A stretch of DNA of 64,000 nucleotides from Rhodococcus opacus (GCF_012396235.1 NZ_JAAXPA010000003.1:359077-423076), one strand, 5' to 3'. Positions 8,052 to 16,606 are shown, counted from the stretch's first letter. The notes: generated by a model from the sequence alone, not told the origin. Translations and numbers: made by a program.

Positions 8052-9760
8052 CGCACTACGACGTGATCGTGGTCGGCTCCGGTTTCGGTGGCAGCGTCGC
8101 GGCGCTCCGGCTCACCGAGAAGGGCTACCGGGTCGGTGTTCTCGAAGCGGGCAGACGTTTCGCCGACGACGAGCTGCCCGAGACGAGCTGGCGGCTGCGG
8201 CGCTACCTGTGGGCGCCGTGGCTGGGTTGCTACGGCGTGCAACGGATCCACCTCCTCCCCGACGTCCTGGTCATGGCCGGGGCGGGCGTCGGGGGCGGAT
8301 CGCTGAACTACGCGAACACCCTCTACCAGCCGCCGCGCCGCTTCTTCGAGGACAAGCAGTGGGCGCACATCACCGACTGGCAGTCGGAGCTGGCCCCGTA
8401 TTACGAGCAGGCGAAACGGATGCTGGGCGTGACGACCAATCCGTCGTTCACCCCCGCCGACGCCGTCATGCGCGAGGTGGCCGAGGAGATGGGCGCCGGT
8501 GAGACGTTCACGTCCACACCGGTGGGCGTCTTCTTCGGCGAACCGGGGTCGCGGGTGGCCGATCCGTTCTTCGGCGGAGTGGGACCCGAGCGCACGGGGT
8601 GCACCGAGTGCGGCAGTTGCATGACGGGTTGCCGGGTGGGCGCGAAGAACACGCTCGTCAAGAATTACCTCCACCTCGCCGAGAAGGCGGGCGCCCTGGT
8701 ACATCCGCTGACGACGGTGAAGGCGTTGCACCCCCGGGCGGGCGGCGGCTACGAGCTGCGGACCCGCCGCACCGACGGAATCCGCAAGCGGGAGCACACG
8801 TTCACCGCCGACCAAGTGGTGGTCGCCGCGGGCACGTACGGCACCGCCCGGCTGCTGCTGGCGATGAAGGAATCCGGTGCGCTGCCGCGGTTGTCGCCGC
8901 GGCTGGGATCGGTGGTGCGCACCAACTCCGAAGCGGTCCTCGCGGCCACGGCGAAGAACCGCGCCACCGACTTCACGAAGGGTGTGGCCATCACGTCCTC
9001 GTTCCACCCGGACGATCACACCCACATCGAACCCGTCCGGTACGGCAAGGGCAGCAACGCGATCGGACTGTTGCAGACGGTCCTCAGCGACGGCGGCGGC
9101 AGAACGCCGCGGCTGCTGAAAACGGTGGGCGTCGCGTTGCGTCGCCCCGGGGCGTTCGTGCGCAGCCTCTCGGTACGGCACTGGTCGGAGCGCACCGTGA
9201 TCGCGCTCGTCATGCAGACCGACGACAATTCGCTCGAACTGGCCAAGGGGAAAGGCCGCCTCGGCCGCGCGGTGACCAGCCGGCCCGGACCCGGAGATCC
9301 ACCACCTGAATGGATCCCGCAGGGTCACACGGCCATCCGCAAGGTGGCCGAGCGGATCGGGGGAGACCCCGGCGGTTCGTTCGCCGACGTCGTGAACATT
9401 CCGATGACCGCGCATTTCCTCGGGGGTTGCACCATCGGGGACTCCCCGGACACCGGTGTCGTCGACCCCTACCTGCGGGCGTACGGACACGACGGCCTGC
9501 ACGTGGCGGACGGTTCCGTGGTGAGCGCGAATCTCGGGGTCAACCCGTCGCTGACCATCACCGCCCAGGCCGAGCGTGCATTCGCGTTGTGGCCCAACAA
9601 GGGTGAGGTCGATGCCCGGCCCGAACCGGGCAAGCCATACGTACGTATCGAACCGTCGCCGCCCCGGAGTCCGGTGGTGCCCGCCGATGCGCCGGGTGCG
9701 CTGCGGCTCCCGCTGACGGTCGCAACCCGAAAGGAGACAGTCGATGTGGAGCGTGCCTGA
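8048..9760 (+). CDS. choD: ChoD-type GMC cholesterol oxidase homologue
   Basis: 570 residues, GTG start with 4-nt overlap of the preceding stop. The protein follows mycobacterial ChoD (Rv3409c) nearly end to end: GSGFGGSVAALRLTEKGYRV, then LWAPWLGCYGVQRIH, GAGVGGGSLNYANTLY, GCTECGSCMTGCRVGAKNT, the HIEPVRYGKGSNA region, and VVSANLGVNPSLTI near the C-terminus. FAD-dependent oxidation of a 3-beta-hydroxysteroid or similar alcohol to a ketone is the family expectation; mycobacterial ChoD has weak or disputed oxidase activity. There is no export signal, so it is probably cytoplasmic. Here it sits with a Baeyer-Villiger enzyme rather than beside guaB as in M. tuberculosis. Confidence 0.88.
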   Translation: MTHYDVIVVGSGFGGSVAALRLTEKGYRVGVLEAGRRFADDELPETSWRLRRYLWAPWLGCYGVQRIHLLPDVLVMAGAGVGGGSLNYANTLYQPPRRFFEDKQWAHITDWQSELAPYYEQAKRMLGVTTNPSFTPADAVMREVAEEMGAGETFTSTPVGVFFGEPGSRVADPFFGGVGPERTGCTECGSCMTGCRVGAKNTLVKNYLHLAEKAGALVHPLTTVKALHPRAGGGYELRTRRTDGIRKREHTFTADQVVVAAGTYGTARLLLAMKESGALPRLSPRLGSVVRTNSEAVLAATAKNRATDFTKGVAITSSFHPDDHTHIEPVRYGKGSNAIGLLQTVLSDGGGRTPRLLKTVGVALRRPGAFVRSLSVRHWSERTVIALVMQTDDNSLELAKGKGRLGRAVTSRPGPGDPPPEWIPQGHTAIRKVAERIGGDPGGSFADVVNIPMTAHFLGGCTIGDSPDTGVVDPYLRAYGHDGLHVADGSVVSANLGVNPSLTITAQAERAFALWPNKGEVDARPEPGKPYVRIEPSPPRSPVVPADAPGALRLPLTVATRKETVDVERA

Positions 9761-10388
9761 ATCGGCCACCCAGCGCACCGACTGGCCCGAGAGCGCGCCG
9801 CCCCCGTGGCCGGCGGGAGTCCGCGCGACGCTGTGGTGGCATCGCAGCACTGCGGCCGCCCGCGCGCTCGGACCCGACGGCGCCACCGTGCCGTTGACCC
9901 TGGCGATGATGGTCGACTACCTGGACTCGCCGGTCGGCCCCTACCGGGAAATCCTCGCGAGTCCGGTGCTCCGCGCGCCCGGTCGTCGCATCGGCGTCCT
10001 GCCCCGCATGGCGGTCCCGTTCATCGCCGTGGATTCGGAACCCTCCGTACACGGCGGACGGGTGCACTGGAGCCTGCCGAAGGTGCCGGCCGAGTTCGAC
10101 GGCGACGTGCACGGCGACTTCGAGGCGTCGTCCGACGCGTGGCGCGTCACCACGAACACTCGGCCGCGCGGCCCGCGACTACCGATCGCCGGAGCGCTGG
10201 GGTTCGCGCAACCCGGCGACCGGGGCCTCGTGACGGCATCCGCACGACTGCGGGGCCATTTCCGATATGCCCGCGTGGACGTGGCGGCCGAAGGTCCCAC
10301 CCTCGGTGACTGGCTGACGCCCGGCACACACCACGGCATCGTGATCACGGACGGCCGGATGACCACAGGACCCGCGCAACTCCGCTGA
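9744..10388 (+). CDS. Acetoacetate-decarboxylase-like protein
   Basis: 214 residues, ATG start inside the end of choD (17-nt overlap) with AAAGGAG about 8 nt before it. Similar to the acetoacetate decarboxylase superfamily (PF06314): the VHGGRVHWSLPKVPAEFDGD region matches the family's conserved core around YxELPK. The Schiff-base lysine (K in SLPKVP) may be present, but the surrounding motif is not canonical. Last gene of the operon. It may decarboxylate, cyclise or isomerise a product of the two oxidoreductases; the function is unproven. Confidence 0.65.
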   Translation: MWSVPESATQRTDWPESAPPPWPAGVRATLWWHRSTAAARALGPDGATVPLTLAMMVDYLDSPVGPYREILASPVLRAPGRRIGVLPRMAVPFIAVDSEPSVHGGRVHWSLPKVPAEFDGDVHGDFEASSDAWRVTTNTRPRGPRLPIAGALGFAQPGDRGLVTASARLRGHFRYARVDVAAEGPTLGDWLTPGTHHGIVITDGRMTTGPAQLR

Positions 10389-10393
10389 CCCGA

Positions 10394-10816
10394 TCAAGCG
10401 GGTAGTGGTCCGATGTCCGCGACCACGCCGGCGAGACGGGGCAGCACGGTGTCGCGCCAGCCCGGACCCATCCGCTCGAACGCGTCGCGGCTGCGCTTGT
10501 CGTCGAGGTCGAAGCCGGAGTGGTCGAGGAACAGGCGGGTGCCCGCACCCTCGGGAACGAGGCGCCAGACCAGCGTCCAGTTCTCGGTGAACGTGTAGAC
10601 GAAGCGCCGCTCGGGTTCGACCTCGACCACCTCGCAGGGAACGGCGCCCCAGCCGGGCATCTCGAGGTGGAACCGATGCCCGACCGTGGCGGCGATGTCG
10701 CCCGCGGCCCACCAGCGGGCGAGCAGTTCCGGCTCGGTGAGGGCGCGCCACACCTTGGCGGGCGGCGCGGCGATGAACTGGTCGACGGAGATCTTGGTGG
10801 TGGTGCGGTCGGTCAC
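10394..10816 (-). CDS. SRPBCC/AHSA1-family protein
   Basis: 140 residues from GTG 10816, overlapping the ArsR stop by 4 nt. AHSA1-type START-like fold (PF08327): FIAAPPAKVWRALTEPELLARWW at the N-terminus, then PGWGAVPCEVVEVEPERRF and a C-terminal amphipathic helix with GWRDTVLPRL. Proteins of this type bind small hydrophobic ligands and commonly occur directly after an ArsR repressor in actinobacteria. The ligand is unknown. Convergent to the preceding operon with only 5 nt between stops. Confidence 0.82.
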   Translation of the reverse strand: MTDRTTTKISVDQFIAAPPAKVWRALTEPELLARWWAAGDIAATVGHRFHLEMPGWGAVPCEVVEVEPERRFVYTFTENWTLVWRLVPEGAGTRLFLDHSGFDLDDKRSRDAFERMGPGWRDTVLPRLAGVVADIGPLPA

Positions 10817-11124
10817 GAGTCCTCCTCGAGGAAGTCGGCGAGTGTGCGCAAGCGGCCACGCCAGAACCGCTCGAACGGGTGCAGCCAGTCGCCGACGTCG
10901 GCGAGCGGCTCGGCGGTCAGGTGGTAGTGCCGTTGCCGTCCGGACGGTTCGTCGCGGACGAGTCCGGCCCGGCGCAGGACCTGTAGGTGCTCTGCCACCG
11001 CGGGCCGGCTGAGGTCGAACCGGCCGGCGAGGTCTCCGGCGGTGAGGGGGCCGTCCACCAGGATTTCCAGCAGGCGCCGTCGCACGGGGTTGGCGAGGGC
11101 GATGAAGACGTCGTCGTCGGGCAC
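10813..11124 (-). CDS. ArsR-family winged-helix repressor
   Basis: 103 residues, ATG start. HTH: RRRLLEILVDGPLTAGDLAG then FDLSRPAVAEHLQVLRRAGL. No ArsR metal-binding CxC or HxH cluster can be seen, so it is probably not a metal sensor. It belongs to the group paired with SRPBCC proteins. A 20-bp perfect palindrome 11 nt upstream is the likely autoregulatory operator. Divergent from furA. Confidence 0.87.
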   Translation of the reverse strand: MPDDDVFIALANPVRRRLLEILVDGPLTAGDLAGRFDLSRPAVAEHLQVLRRAGLVRDEPSGRQRHYHLTAEPLADVGDWLHPFERFWRGRLRTLADFLEEDS

Positions 11125-11135
11125 GCCGCGACTTT

Positions 11136-11155
11136 ATGTCGGAAATTTCCGACAT
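11136..11155. promoter_or_regulatory. Perfect palindrome, likely ArsR operator
   Basis: ATGTCGGAAATTTCCGACAT is a perfect 20-bp palindrome between the divergent arsR and furA genes. A weaker half-copy (GAATTTTCGACA, 11161-11172) follows. It starts 11 nt upstream of the arsR start codon, where a repressor would block transcription. Confidence 0.65.
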
Positions 11156-11182
11156 GTCAAGAATTTTCGACACATCCTTTTC

Positions 11183-11210
11183 TTGACTAATTCCAAAAAG
11201 GCGCGATACT
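11183..11210 (+). promoter_or_regulatory. furA promoter, leaderless
   Basis: TTGACT (11183-11188), 16-nt spacer with the AT-rich stretch AATTCCAAAAAG, then GATACT (11205-11210). ATG 11218 starts 7 nt later, so the mRNA is probably leaderless. The AT-rich spacer is where a FurA autoregulatory site would be expected. Confidence 0.55.
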
Positions 11211-11217
11211 GGAACAC

Positions 11218-11676
11218 ATGCGACACGACACGGATCCCAAAGCGCAGCTGCGCGAGGTGGGCCTGCGTGTCACTGCGCCACGTGTTGCAGTGTTGAATGC
11301 GGTTGCCGTACGGCCGCATTCCGACGTCGACGACATTGCGGCCGTAGTTCGTGAAGAGCTGGGATCGGTCTCCACCCAGGCGGTATACGACGTCCTCAAG
11401 GCGTGCACCGCCGCCGGCCTGCTCAGACGTATCGAGCCCGCGGGATCGCCCGCGAGGTTCGAAACCCGTACCGGAGACAACCACCACCACCTCGTGTGCC
11501 GCAGCTGCGGGACCGTCGTGGACGTGGACTGCGCCGTCGGTGAGGCTCCGTGCCTCGACCCTTCGCAGGCCCACGGTTTCGAGATCGACGAGGCCGAGGT
11601 CGTCTTCTGGGGGCTCTGCTCGCAGTGCCAGACCGGCGCGCAGAGCGGCACCGGGTCGGCAGCAGCCCTGTCCTGA
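11218..11676 (+). CDS. furA: Fur-family peroxide-responsive regulator
   Basis: 152 residues. Winged helix ([19 protein letters not shown], then [18 protein letters not shown]), followed by the regulatory histidine cluster [12 protein letters not shown] and a second pair GLCSQC, giving two CxxC structural zinc motifs. It resembles FurA/CatR, which repress catalase genes until oxidised by peroxide. The catalase gene follows after 53 nt on the same strand, the usual furA-catalase order of actinobacteria; mycobacteria have katG at this place, here it is a monofunctional catalase. Confidence 0.88.
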   Translation: MRHDTDPKAQLREVGLRVTAPRVAVLNAVAVRPHSDVDDIAAVVREELGSVSTQAVYDVLKACTAAGLLRRIEPAGSPARFETRTGDNHHHLVCRSCGTVVDVDCAVGEAPCLDPSQAHGFEIDEAEVVFWGLCSQCQTGAQSGTGSAAALS

Positions 11677-11729
11677 CCCGTCCGTCCCCACCGCTACACC
11701 CTCACCCGATGCAACCTGGAGGCTTTGCC

Positions 11730-13199
11730 ATGCCTGAAACACAGCGCGCCACCACCAACAACTTCGGAATTCCCGTCGCCAGCGACAACGAATCCCTCAC
11801 GGCGGGCACGCAGGGCCCCATCCTGCTGCACGACCACTACCTGATCGAGAAGCTCGCCCAGTTCAATCGTGAGCGTGTCCCGGAGCGCGTCGTCCACGCC
11901 AAGGGCGGCGGTGCGTTCGGCGAACTGGTCGTCACCCACGACGTGAGCCGCTACACGAAGGCCGCGCTGTTCCAGCCCGGCGCCAGGACCGAGTCGCTGG
12001 TGCGCTTCTCCACCGTCGCCGGCGAGCAGGGCAGCCCCGACACCTGGCGTGACCCGCGCGGATTCGCCGTCAAGTTCTACACCGAGGACGGCAACTACGA
12101 CCTCGTCGGCAACAACACGCCCGTCTTCTTCATCAAGGACCCGATCAAGTTTCCCGACTTCATCCACTCGCAGAAGCGACTGCCGGGATCCGGTCTGCGC
12201 GACCACAACATGCAGTGGGACTTCTGGACGCTGCGGCCCGAGTCCGCGCACCAGGTGACCTGGCTGATGGGTGACCGCGGAATCCCGAAGACGTGGCGTC
12301 ACATGGACGGTTTCGGCTCGCACACGTACCAGTGGGTCAACGCCGACGGCGAGCGGTTCTGGGTCAAGTACCACTTCAAGACCGATCAGGGCATCGAGTT
12401 CCTCACGCAGGACGAGGCCGACACCCTCGCCGGCAACGACCCCGATCATCACCGCGCCGACCTGTACGACTCGATCGCCCGCGGCGAGTTCCCCAGCTGG
12501 ACGCTGAAGGTTCAGGTCATGCCCGTCGACGAGGCCGAGGGGTACCGGTTCAACCCGTTCGACCTCACCAAGGTGTGGTCGCAGAAGGACTACCCGCTGA
12601 TCGAGGTCGGCAAGTGGACCCTCAACCGTAACCCCGACAACTTCTTCGCTCAGATCGAGCAGGCCTCGTTCGAGCCGTCGAATGTCGTTCCGGGAATCGG
12701 CTTCTCGCCCGACAAGATGCTGCTGGGGCGGGTCTTCTCCTACGCGGACGCGCACCGGTACCGCATCGGCGCCAACTACGCGCAGCTGCCGGTCAACGCG
12801 CCGAAGAACCAGGTGAACTCGTACTCGCAGGACGGTGCGATGCGGTACGCCACCAATTCGCCCGAGACCCCGGTGTACGCGCCGAACTCGTATGGCGGCC
12901 CGCACGCCGACGCGTCGCTCGCCGGCGACGAGGGCCTGTGGGCGTTCGACGGCGAGTCCGTGCGAGCCGGCTACATCGAGCACGCCGAAGACAGCGATTT
13001 CACGCAGGCGGGCACGCTCGTCCGCGAGGTCCTGAGCGACGACGAACGCGACCGCCTGGTGAACAACATCGTCGGCCACGCGCTCGGCGGTGTCAGCGAA
13101 CCGGTTCTGCTGCGGGTCTTCGACTACTGGAAGAGCGTCGACCCCGACCTGGGCAAGCGAGTGGAAATCGGTGTCCGGGAAGGGCAGAGCCAGAACTGA
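11730..13199 (+). CDS. katA: Monofunctional haem catalase
   Basis: 489 residues, the small-subunit clade size. ATG 11730 follows TGGAGG by about 8 nt; ATG 11709 is in frame but lacks a ribosome site. Distal His in [13 protein letters not shown], Asn in [20 protein letters not shown] (distal side), and proximal haem Tyr in [15 protein letters not shown]. It converts H2O2 to water and O2 in the cytoplasm. Cotranscribed with or directly controlled by furA. A GC-rich hairpin follows the stop. Confidence 0.95.
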   Translation: MPETQRATTNNFGIPVASDNESLTAGTQGPILLHDHYLIEKLAQFNRERVPERVVHAKGGGAFGELVVTHDVSRYTKAALFQPGARTESLVRFSTVAGEQGSPDTWRDPRGFAVKFYTEDGNYDLVGNNTPVFFIKDPIKFPDFIHSQKRLPGSGLRDHNMQWDFWTLRPESAHQVTWLMGDRGIPKTWRHMDGFGSHTYQWVNADGERFWVKYHFKTDQGIEFLTQDEADTLAGNDPDHHRADLYDSIARGEFPSWTLKVQVMPVDEAEGYRFNPFDLTKVWSQKDYPLIEVGKWTLNRNPDNFFAQIEQASFEPSNVVPGIGFSPDKMLLGRVFSYADAHRYRIGANYAQLPVNAPKNQVNSYSQDGAMRYATNSPETPVYAPNSYGGPHADASLAGDEGLWAFDGESVRAGYIEHAEDSDFTQAGTLVREVLSDDERDRLVNNIVGHALGGVSEPVLLRVFDYWKSVDPDLGKRVEIGVREGQSQN

Positions 13200-13204
13200 T
13201 GTCG

Positions 13205-13237
13205 TTGGTGGGGCAGGCTCAGAGCAGGCCCCACCAA
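13205..13237 (+). terminator. katA terminator hairpin
   Basis: TTGGTGGGGC (13205-13214) pairs with GCCCCACCAA (13228-13237). It begins 6 nt after the katA stop. It also overlaps the end of a possible minus-strand micro-ORF. Confidence 0.6.
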
Positions 13238-13278
13238 TAGATCAGTACGGCGAGAACGAACACGATCACAGTTTCCAC
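13219..13278 (-). CDS. Possible 19-residue membrane micropeptide
   Basis: GTG 13278 to TGA encodes VETVIVFVLAVLIYWWGLL, a single hydrophobic helix that ends two residues after a Trp pair. AGGAGGG at 13284-13290 lies 5 nt before the start, one of the strongest ribosome sites in the window. Its last codons fall in the katA terminator stem, so base composition there is constrained and the WW-G-L-L ending may be incidental. No family recognised. The strong Shine-Dalgarno and the complete transmembrane helix are the support. Confidence 0.45.
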   Translation of the reverse strand: METVIVFVLAVLIYWWGLL

Positions 13279-13360
13279 GACGACCCTCCTCCGCCCGACT
13301 GCACGCAGTGCACTTCCATCATCCACCTCGAGCGGGGACGGACGCTACTGCGCTTCGCGC

Positions 13361-13404
13361 CCGTGAGTACTTCTCAACCGCCCGTGGTTGAGAAGTACCC
13401 ACAG
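13361..13404. repeat. GTGAGT palindrome copy between katA and the next gene
   Basis: CCGTGAGTACTTCTCAAC (13361-13378) pairs with 13387-13404 with one mismatch and one bulge; loop CGCCCGTG. It is nearly the same sequence as the terminator at 5871-5918 but not immediately at a gene end, about 160 nt after katA and 100 nt before the next gene. Confidence 0.6.
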
Positions 13405-13506
13405 GGGTGTGACGGGTGTGTCGGATGTTGTTGCTAGGTTGGGCGGTGTCAGGACACCGGCTCGGATGACCGTGTCCCGAGTCGGGGTCGAAAGGTGCTG
13501 TCTTCC

Positions 13507-14310
13507 ATGGTGATGGGTCCCACCCATGCAATGTCCGGTGCGGCTGTCGGTCTGGCGGTGGCAGATCTGCTGCCTCTCGACTGGGGTGGGCCCACCTCGA
13601 CCGCCGAGACCTTCACGTTCGCGGCGGTGTGCGCCGGAGCGGCGCTTCTCCCGGACCTGGACACGAGCCAGTCCACGGTCTCGCGCTCGTTCGGTCCGGT
13701 CAGCAACGTCGTCGCGAAGGGCGTCGATGCGGTGTCGCTGGGGTTCTACACCGTCACCAAAGGCAAACGCGACGGCAAGCGGCGGGGCGGGCACCGCACG
13801 CTCACCCACACGGCCCTGTTTGCCGTGGGTATCGGGGCCGGGGTGTCCGCGCTGGTCGTCCAGTTCGGCAAGCCCGCCATCATCGCGACGCTGTTCGTCT
13901 GCCTCGGGCTCGCGCTCCGCGGGCTGGCCGGAGAGCTGGCCAAAGAAAAAGGCTGGCTGGCGGTTTCGGCGGTCGCGGCGGTGCTGTCCGCGCTCACCTG
14001 GCAGTCGTATCCCACCGAGGCCGGTTCCACCGGACTCGGAGTCGCGGTGGCCCTCGGCTGCGCCACCCACTGCCTCGGGGACGCCATCACCAAGGAGGGC
14101 GTCCCCTTCCTCGCGCCGTTCCTCACGCTCGGGAAGGAACGGTGGTGGGAGTTCCGGCTCCCGTCGTTCCTGTCCATCCGGGCAGGCGGGCCCTTCGAGA
14201 AGGTCGTGCTCGGGCCCGCCCTCACGGTGGCCGTCGGACTCATGGTCATCTGGGCCATCGACGGTGCGCCGCAGGCAATCTACGACGCGTTCATGCCCGC
14301 CCCGCAGTGA
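13507..14310 (+). CDS. YdjM/LexA-regulated-type membrane metal-dependent hydrolase family protein
   Basis: 267 residues from ATG 13507 (GAAAGG upstream); GTG 13495 is an alternative. PF04307 family: N-terminal GPTHAMSGAAVGLAVA, LLPDLDTSQSTVSR, the GGHRTLTHTAL core with conserved His residues, and a later ATHCLGDAITKEGVP, all consistent with a metal-binding active site next to membrane helices. Four to five hydrophobic segments. The family's substrate is not established; E. coli YdjM is LexA-regulated. Ends one nucleotide before the convergent siderophore-binding gene, so the two stops nearly touch. Confidence 0.8.
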   Translation: MVMGPTHAMSGAAVGLAVADLLPLDWGGPTSTAETFTFAAVCAGAALLPDLDTSQSTVSRSFGPVSNVVAKGVDAVSLGFYTVTKGKRDGKRRGGHRTLTHTALFAVGIGAGVSALVVQFGKPAIIATLFVCLGLALRGLAGELAKEKGWLAVSAVAAVLSALTWQSYPTEAGSTGLGVAVALGCATHCLGDAITKEGVPFLAPFLTLGKERWWEFRLPSFLSIRAGGPFEKVVLGPALTVAVGLMVIWAIDGAPQAIYDAFMPAPQ

Positions 14311-14311
14311 C

Positions 14312-15319
14312 TCAGGCCGCGAGCACGTTCTCGAGATCGTCGAGGACGATCATCGCCCCGGTGGGCCCCAGCGCGAGGAACCAGGTCTCGTCGCTCACGG
14401 GCACGGCCTTGCCGTCCTTCACCGCCTGCATCTGATTCCACAGCGGACCGCCGACCACGGTCGACTCGTCGGTGGTCTCGGGCGCGCCGTAGCTGGAGTA
14501 GAAGATCCGGTCGGCGTTCGCCTCACCGATCGTCTCCTGGCTCACCTCGACGGCAAGTTCGTCGACGTTCTGCACCGTCGGACGCGGAAGTCCGACGTCC
14601 CTCAGGATGACGCCGATGAACGACAGGTTGCCGTACAGGCGGATCTTGCCGGACATGAACCGGACCAGCGAGATCGTCGGCTCGCCCGTGATGGACTCCC
14701 GGACCTCGTCGGCGCGGGTCTGATAGGCGTTGAGCACCTCCTCCGCCTTGGTCTCCTCACCGAGGGCGTCGGCGACCAGCAGGAAGTTCTCCTTCCACGG
14801 GAAACCGGGGCGGATGCCGAACACGGTCGGCGCGATGGACGACAGCTGCGGGTACAGCTTGTCGGCCCGCAGCTTGCTGCCCAGGATCAGATCGGGCTGC
14901 AGAGCGGAGATCGCCTCGAGGTTCAGGTTGTTGGTGGTCCCGACGTCCGGCACCCCGGCCAGCTTGTCGGCGAGGTAGGACGGCTGACCGGCGGCGCTCT
15001 CCGGGCTGGCCAGTCCGACGGGTGTGATTCCCAGGGAGAGCACGTCGTCCAGCTCACCGCCGTCGAGGACGATCACCCGTTCGGGCTTCTTCTCGATGAC
15101 GGTCTCGCCGAGGGCGTGGGTGATGGTCCGAGGAAAGACGCCCGGGTCGGCGTCGGTGCCGAGCTTGGCGGTCTCGGCGTCCGCCGTGGCGAACTGGCGG
15201 CCGCCGGTTGCGACGTCGGCGTTGCCGGCGGACGACCCGGTGTCGGTGGTGCCGCAGGCGGCGAGAAAGACGGTGGCCAGGGCGACCAGCCCGGCGCGTA
15301 CGTAGAGCCTCGAAGACAT
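14312..15319 (-). CDS. Iron-siderophore ABC transporter substrate-binding lipoprotein
   Basis: 335 residues. Lipobox LAAC near residue 22 (VFLAACGTTDTG), then a FecB/FepB-type periplasmic-binding fold (PF01497): PERVIVLDGGELDDVLSLG, LEAISALQPDLILGS and a C-terminal half with FYSSYG and LGPTGAMIVLDDL. Bound to the membrane outer face, it should deliver ferric siderophore to an ABC importer. No permease or ATPase lies beside it, so it must work with a transporter encoded elsewhere. An IdeR/DtxR-type box directly abuts the start codon. Confidence 0.88.
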   Translation of the reverse strand: MSSRLYVRAGLVALATVFLAACGTTDTGSSAGNADVATGGRQFATADAETAKLGTDADPGVFPRTITHALGETVIEKKPERVIVLDGGELDDVLSLGITPVGLASPESAAGQPSYLADKLAGVPDVGTTNNLNLEAISALQPDLILGSKLRADKLYPQLSSIAPTVFGIRPGFPWKENFLLVADALGEETKAEEVLNAYQTRADEVRESITGEPTISLVRFMSGKIRLYGNLSFIGVILRDVGLPRPTVQNVDELAVEVSQETIGEANADRIFYSSYGAPETTDESTVVGGPLWNQMQAVKDGKAVPVSDETWFLALGPTGAMIVLDDLENVLAA

Positions 15320-15320
15320 G

Positions 15321-15343
15321 AGGTGAGGCTAGCCTGAGGTTTC
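15321..15343 (-). promoter_or_regulatory. IdeR/DtxR-type iron box overlapping a leaderless promoter
   Basis: Read on the coding strand, ACCTCAGGCTAGCCTCACCT has the AGGCTAGCCT palindrome core of DtxR/IdeR boxes. The -10-like TAGCCT inside it lies 6 nt before the ATG. Bound Fe-IdeR would cover the promoter and repress the gene when iron is plentiful. Confidence 0.6.
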
Positions 15344-15391
15344 GGACCGATGGTCGCGGGGTCGCCGCAAACTGAAACACCCTCACCACGC

Positions 15392-15431
15392 AGAAGAGGC
15401 CCTGGCCGGCGAACCGGTCAGGGCCTCTTCT
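15392..15431. terminator. Bidirectional hairpin between the siderophore-binding gene and tRNA-Pro
   Basis: AGAAGAGGCCCTG (15392-15404) pairs with CAGGGCCTCTTCT (15419-15431) around an inner CCGG/CCGG loop. Downstream of the minus-strand tRNA gene it ends in an A/T-poor region; it probably terminates tRNA transcription. Confidence 0.65.
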
Positions 15432-15446
15432 CGGTGTCTCACACTG

Positions 15447-15520
<74 letters not shown>

Positions 15521-15574
15521 TGTTGAACCTCGGCTAGCTTACATTACCCAACCAGTCACCATTAAATCCCCTGG

Positions 15575-16546
15575 TCAGTTGCGTATAACGGTGCTCTCCG
15601 ACGACTCGGCGCGACCCCGCGCGGCGTCGGCGTCCGAGCCGCCGCGCTGAGCCGGAACCAACGTCAGGAGCGTCGCCTCGGGGCGGCAGCAGAAGCGGGC
15701 GGGCGCCCACGGCGACGTCCCGATTCCCGCGGACACGTGCAGCTGGGTGTGTGCACCCCACTTGGACGGACCCTTCACCCGTGAACGGTCGATGTCGCAG
15801 TTGGTGACCAGCGCGCCGTAGAACGGCAGGCACAGCTGACCGCCGTGCGTGTGGCCCGCCAGCACGAGGTCGTAGCCGTCGTCCGCGAACCGGTCGAGCA
15901 CCCGCGGTTCGGGCGAGTGGGTGATGCCCAGCCGGAGATCGGCCAGCGGATTGGGCGGACCGGCGATCGTGTCGTACCGGTCGCGCTTGAGGTGCGGATC
16001 GTCGACTCCGGCCGACGCGATCCGGACACCCGACACCTCGAGGTCGCGGCGGACGTGCGTGACGTCGAACCAGCCGCGCTCGGTGAACGCGGCCCGCAGG
16101 TCGCCCCACGGCAGCGGCTCGCCGAGGACGCGCTTGTGTTCCTTGCGGAAGTACTCGAGCGGGTTCTTCGGCTTGGGCGCGAAGTAGTCGTTGCTGCCGA
16201 AGACGAACAGTCCGGGGCGGGCGAGCAGATTCCCCAGCGCCTGGACCACTGCGGGCACCGCCCGCTGGTGCGACAGGTTGTCGCCGGTGTTCACGACGAG
16301 GTCGGGGTCGAGGTTGTCCAGCTCCCGCAGCCAGTTCTGTTTCAGCCGCTGTCCGGGCATCATGTGCAGGTCGCTGATGTGCAGCACACGGAGCGTCGAC
16401 GACCCGGGTTCGAGTACCGGCATAGTGACCTCGCGCAGCGCGAACGCATTGCGCTCGATGAGCGAGGCGTAGCCGATGCCGAGGGCGGCGGCACCCGCCG
16501 TACCCAGGGCGGCGCGGGTCAGGTTGGCACGGAACTCGTCAGACAC
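15575..16546 (-). CDS. Membrane-anchored metallophosphoesterase
   Basis: 323 residues from GTG 16546, with GGAAG upstream. One N-terminal membrane segment (ALGTAGAAALGIGYASLI), then a calcineurin-like phosphoesterase domain (PF00149): HISDLHMMPG, VVNTGDNLSH, VFGSNDYF and LAGHTHGGQL supply the two-metal ligands (the GNHE motif is GSND here). Close to the YkuE/LpxH-like group annotated beside ponA genes in actinobacteria. It may act on lipid or cell-wall phosphodiesters at the membrane; the substrate is unknown. The C-terminal 20 residues are low in complexity. Confidence 0.87.
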   Translation of the reverse strand: MSDEFRANLTRAALGTAGAAALGIGYASLIERNAFALREVTMPVLEPGSSTLRVLHISDLHMMPGQRLKQNWLRELDNLDPDLVVNTGDNLSHQRAVPAVVQALGNLLARPGLFVFGSNDYFAPKPKNPLEYFRKEHKRVLGEPLPWGDLRAAFTERGWFDVTHVRRDLEVSGVRIASAGVDDPHLKRDRYDTIAGPPNPLADLRLGITHSPEPRVLDRFADDGYDLVLAGHTHGGQLCLPFYGALVTNCDIDRSRVKGPSKWGAHTQLHVSAGIGTSPWAPARFCCRPEATLLTLVPAQRGGSDADAARGRAESSESTVIRN

Positions 16547-16600
16547 TCTTCCAGGATACTGATGAGCGCAATCGAGATGCAGTGGACGAATCGGGGCGCG

Positions 16601-16606
16601 TAGCGT
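16601..16606 (+). promoter_or_regulatory. -10 element TAGCGT of the leaderless yqeY promoter
   Basis: TAGCGT is followed by 7 nt and then ATG 16614; no Shine-Dalgarno exists in that gap. Confidence 0.45.

Noticed and set aside
11694..13079. 461-codon minus-strand frame opposite katA
   Set aside because: Shadow of the catalase coding sequence; no ribosome site or motif.
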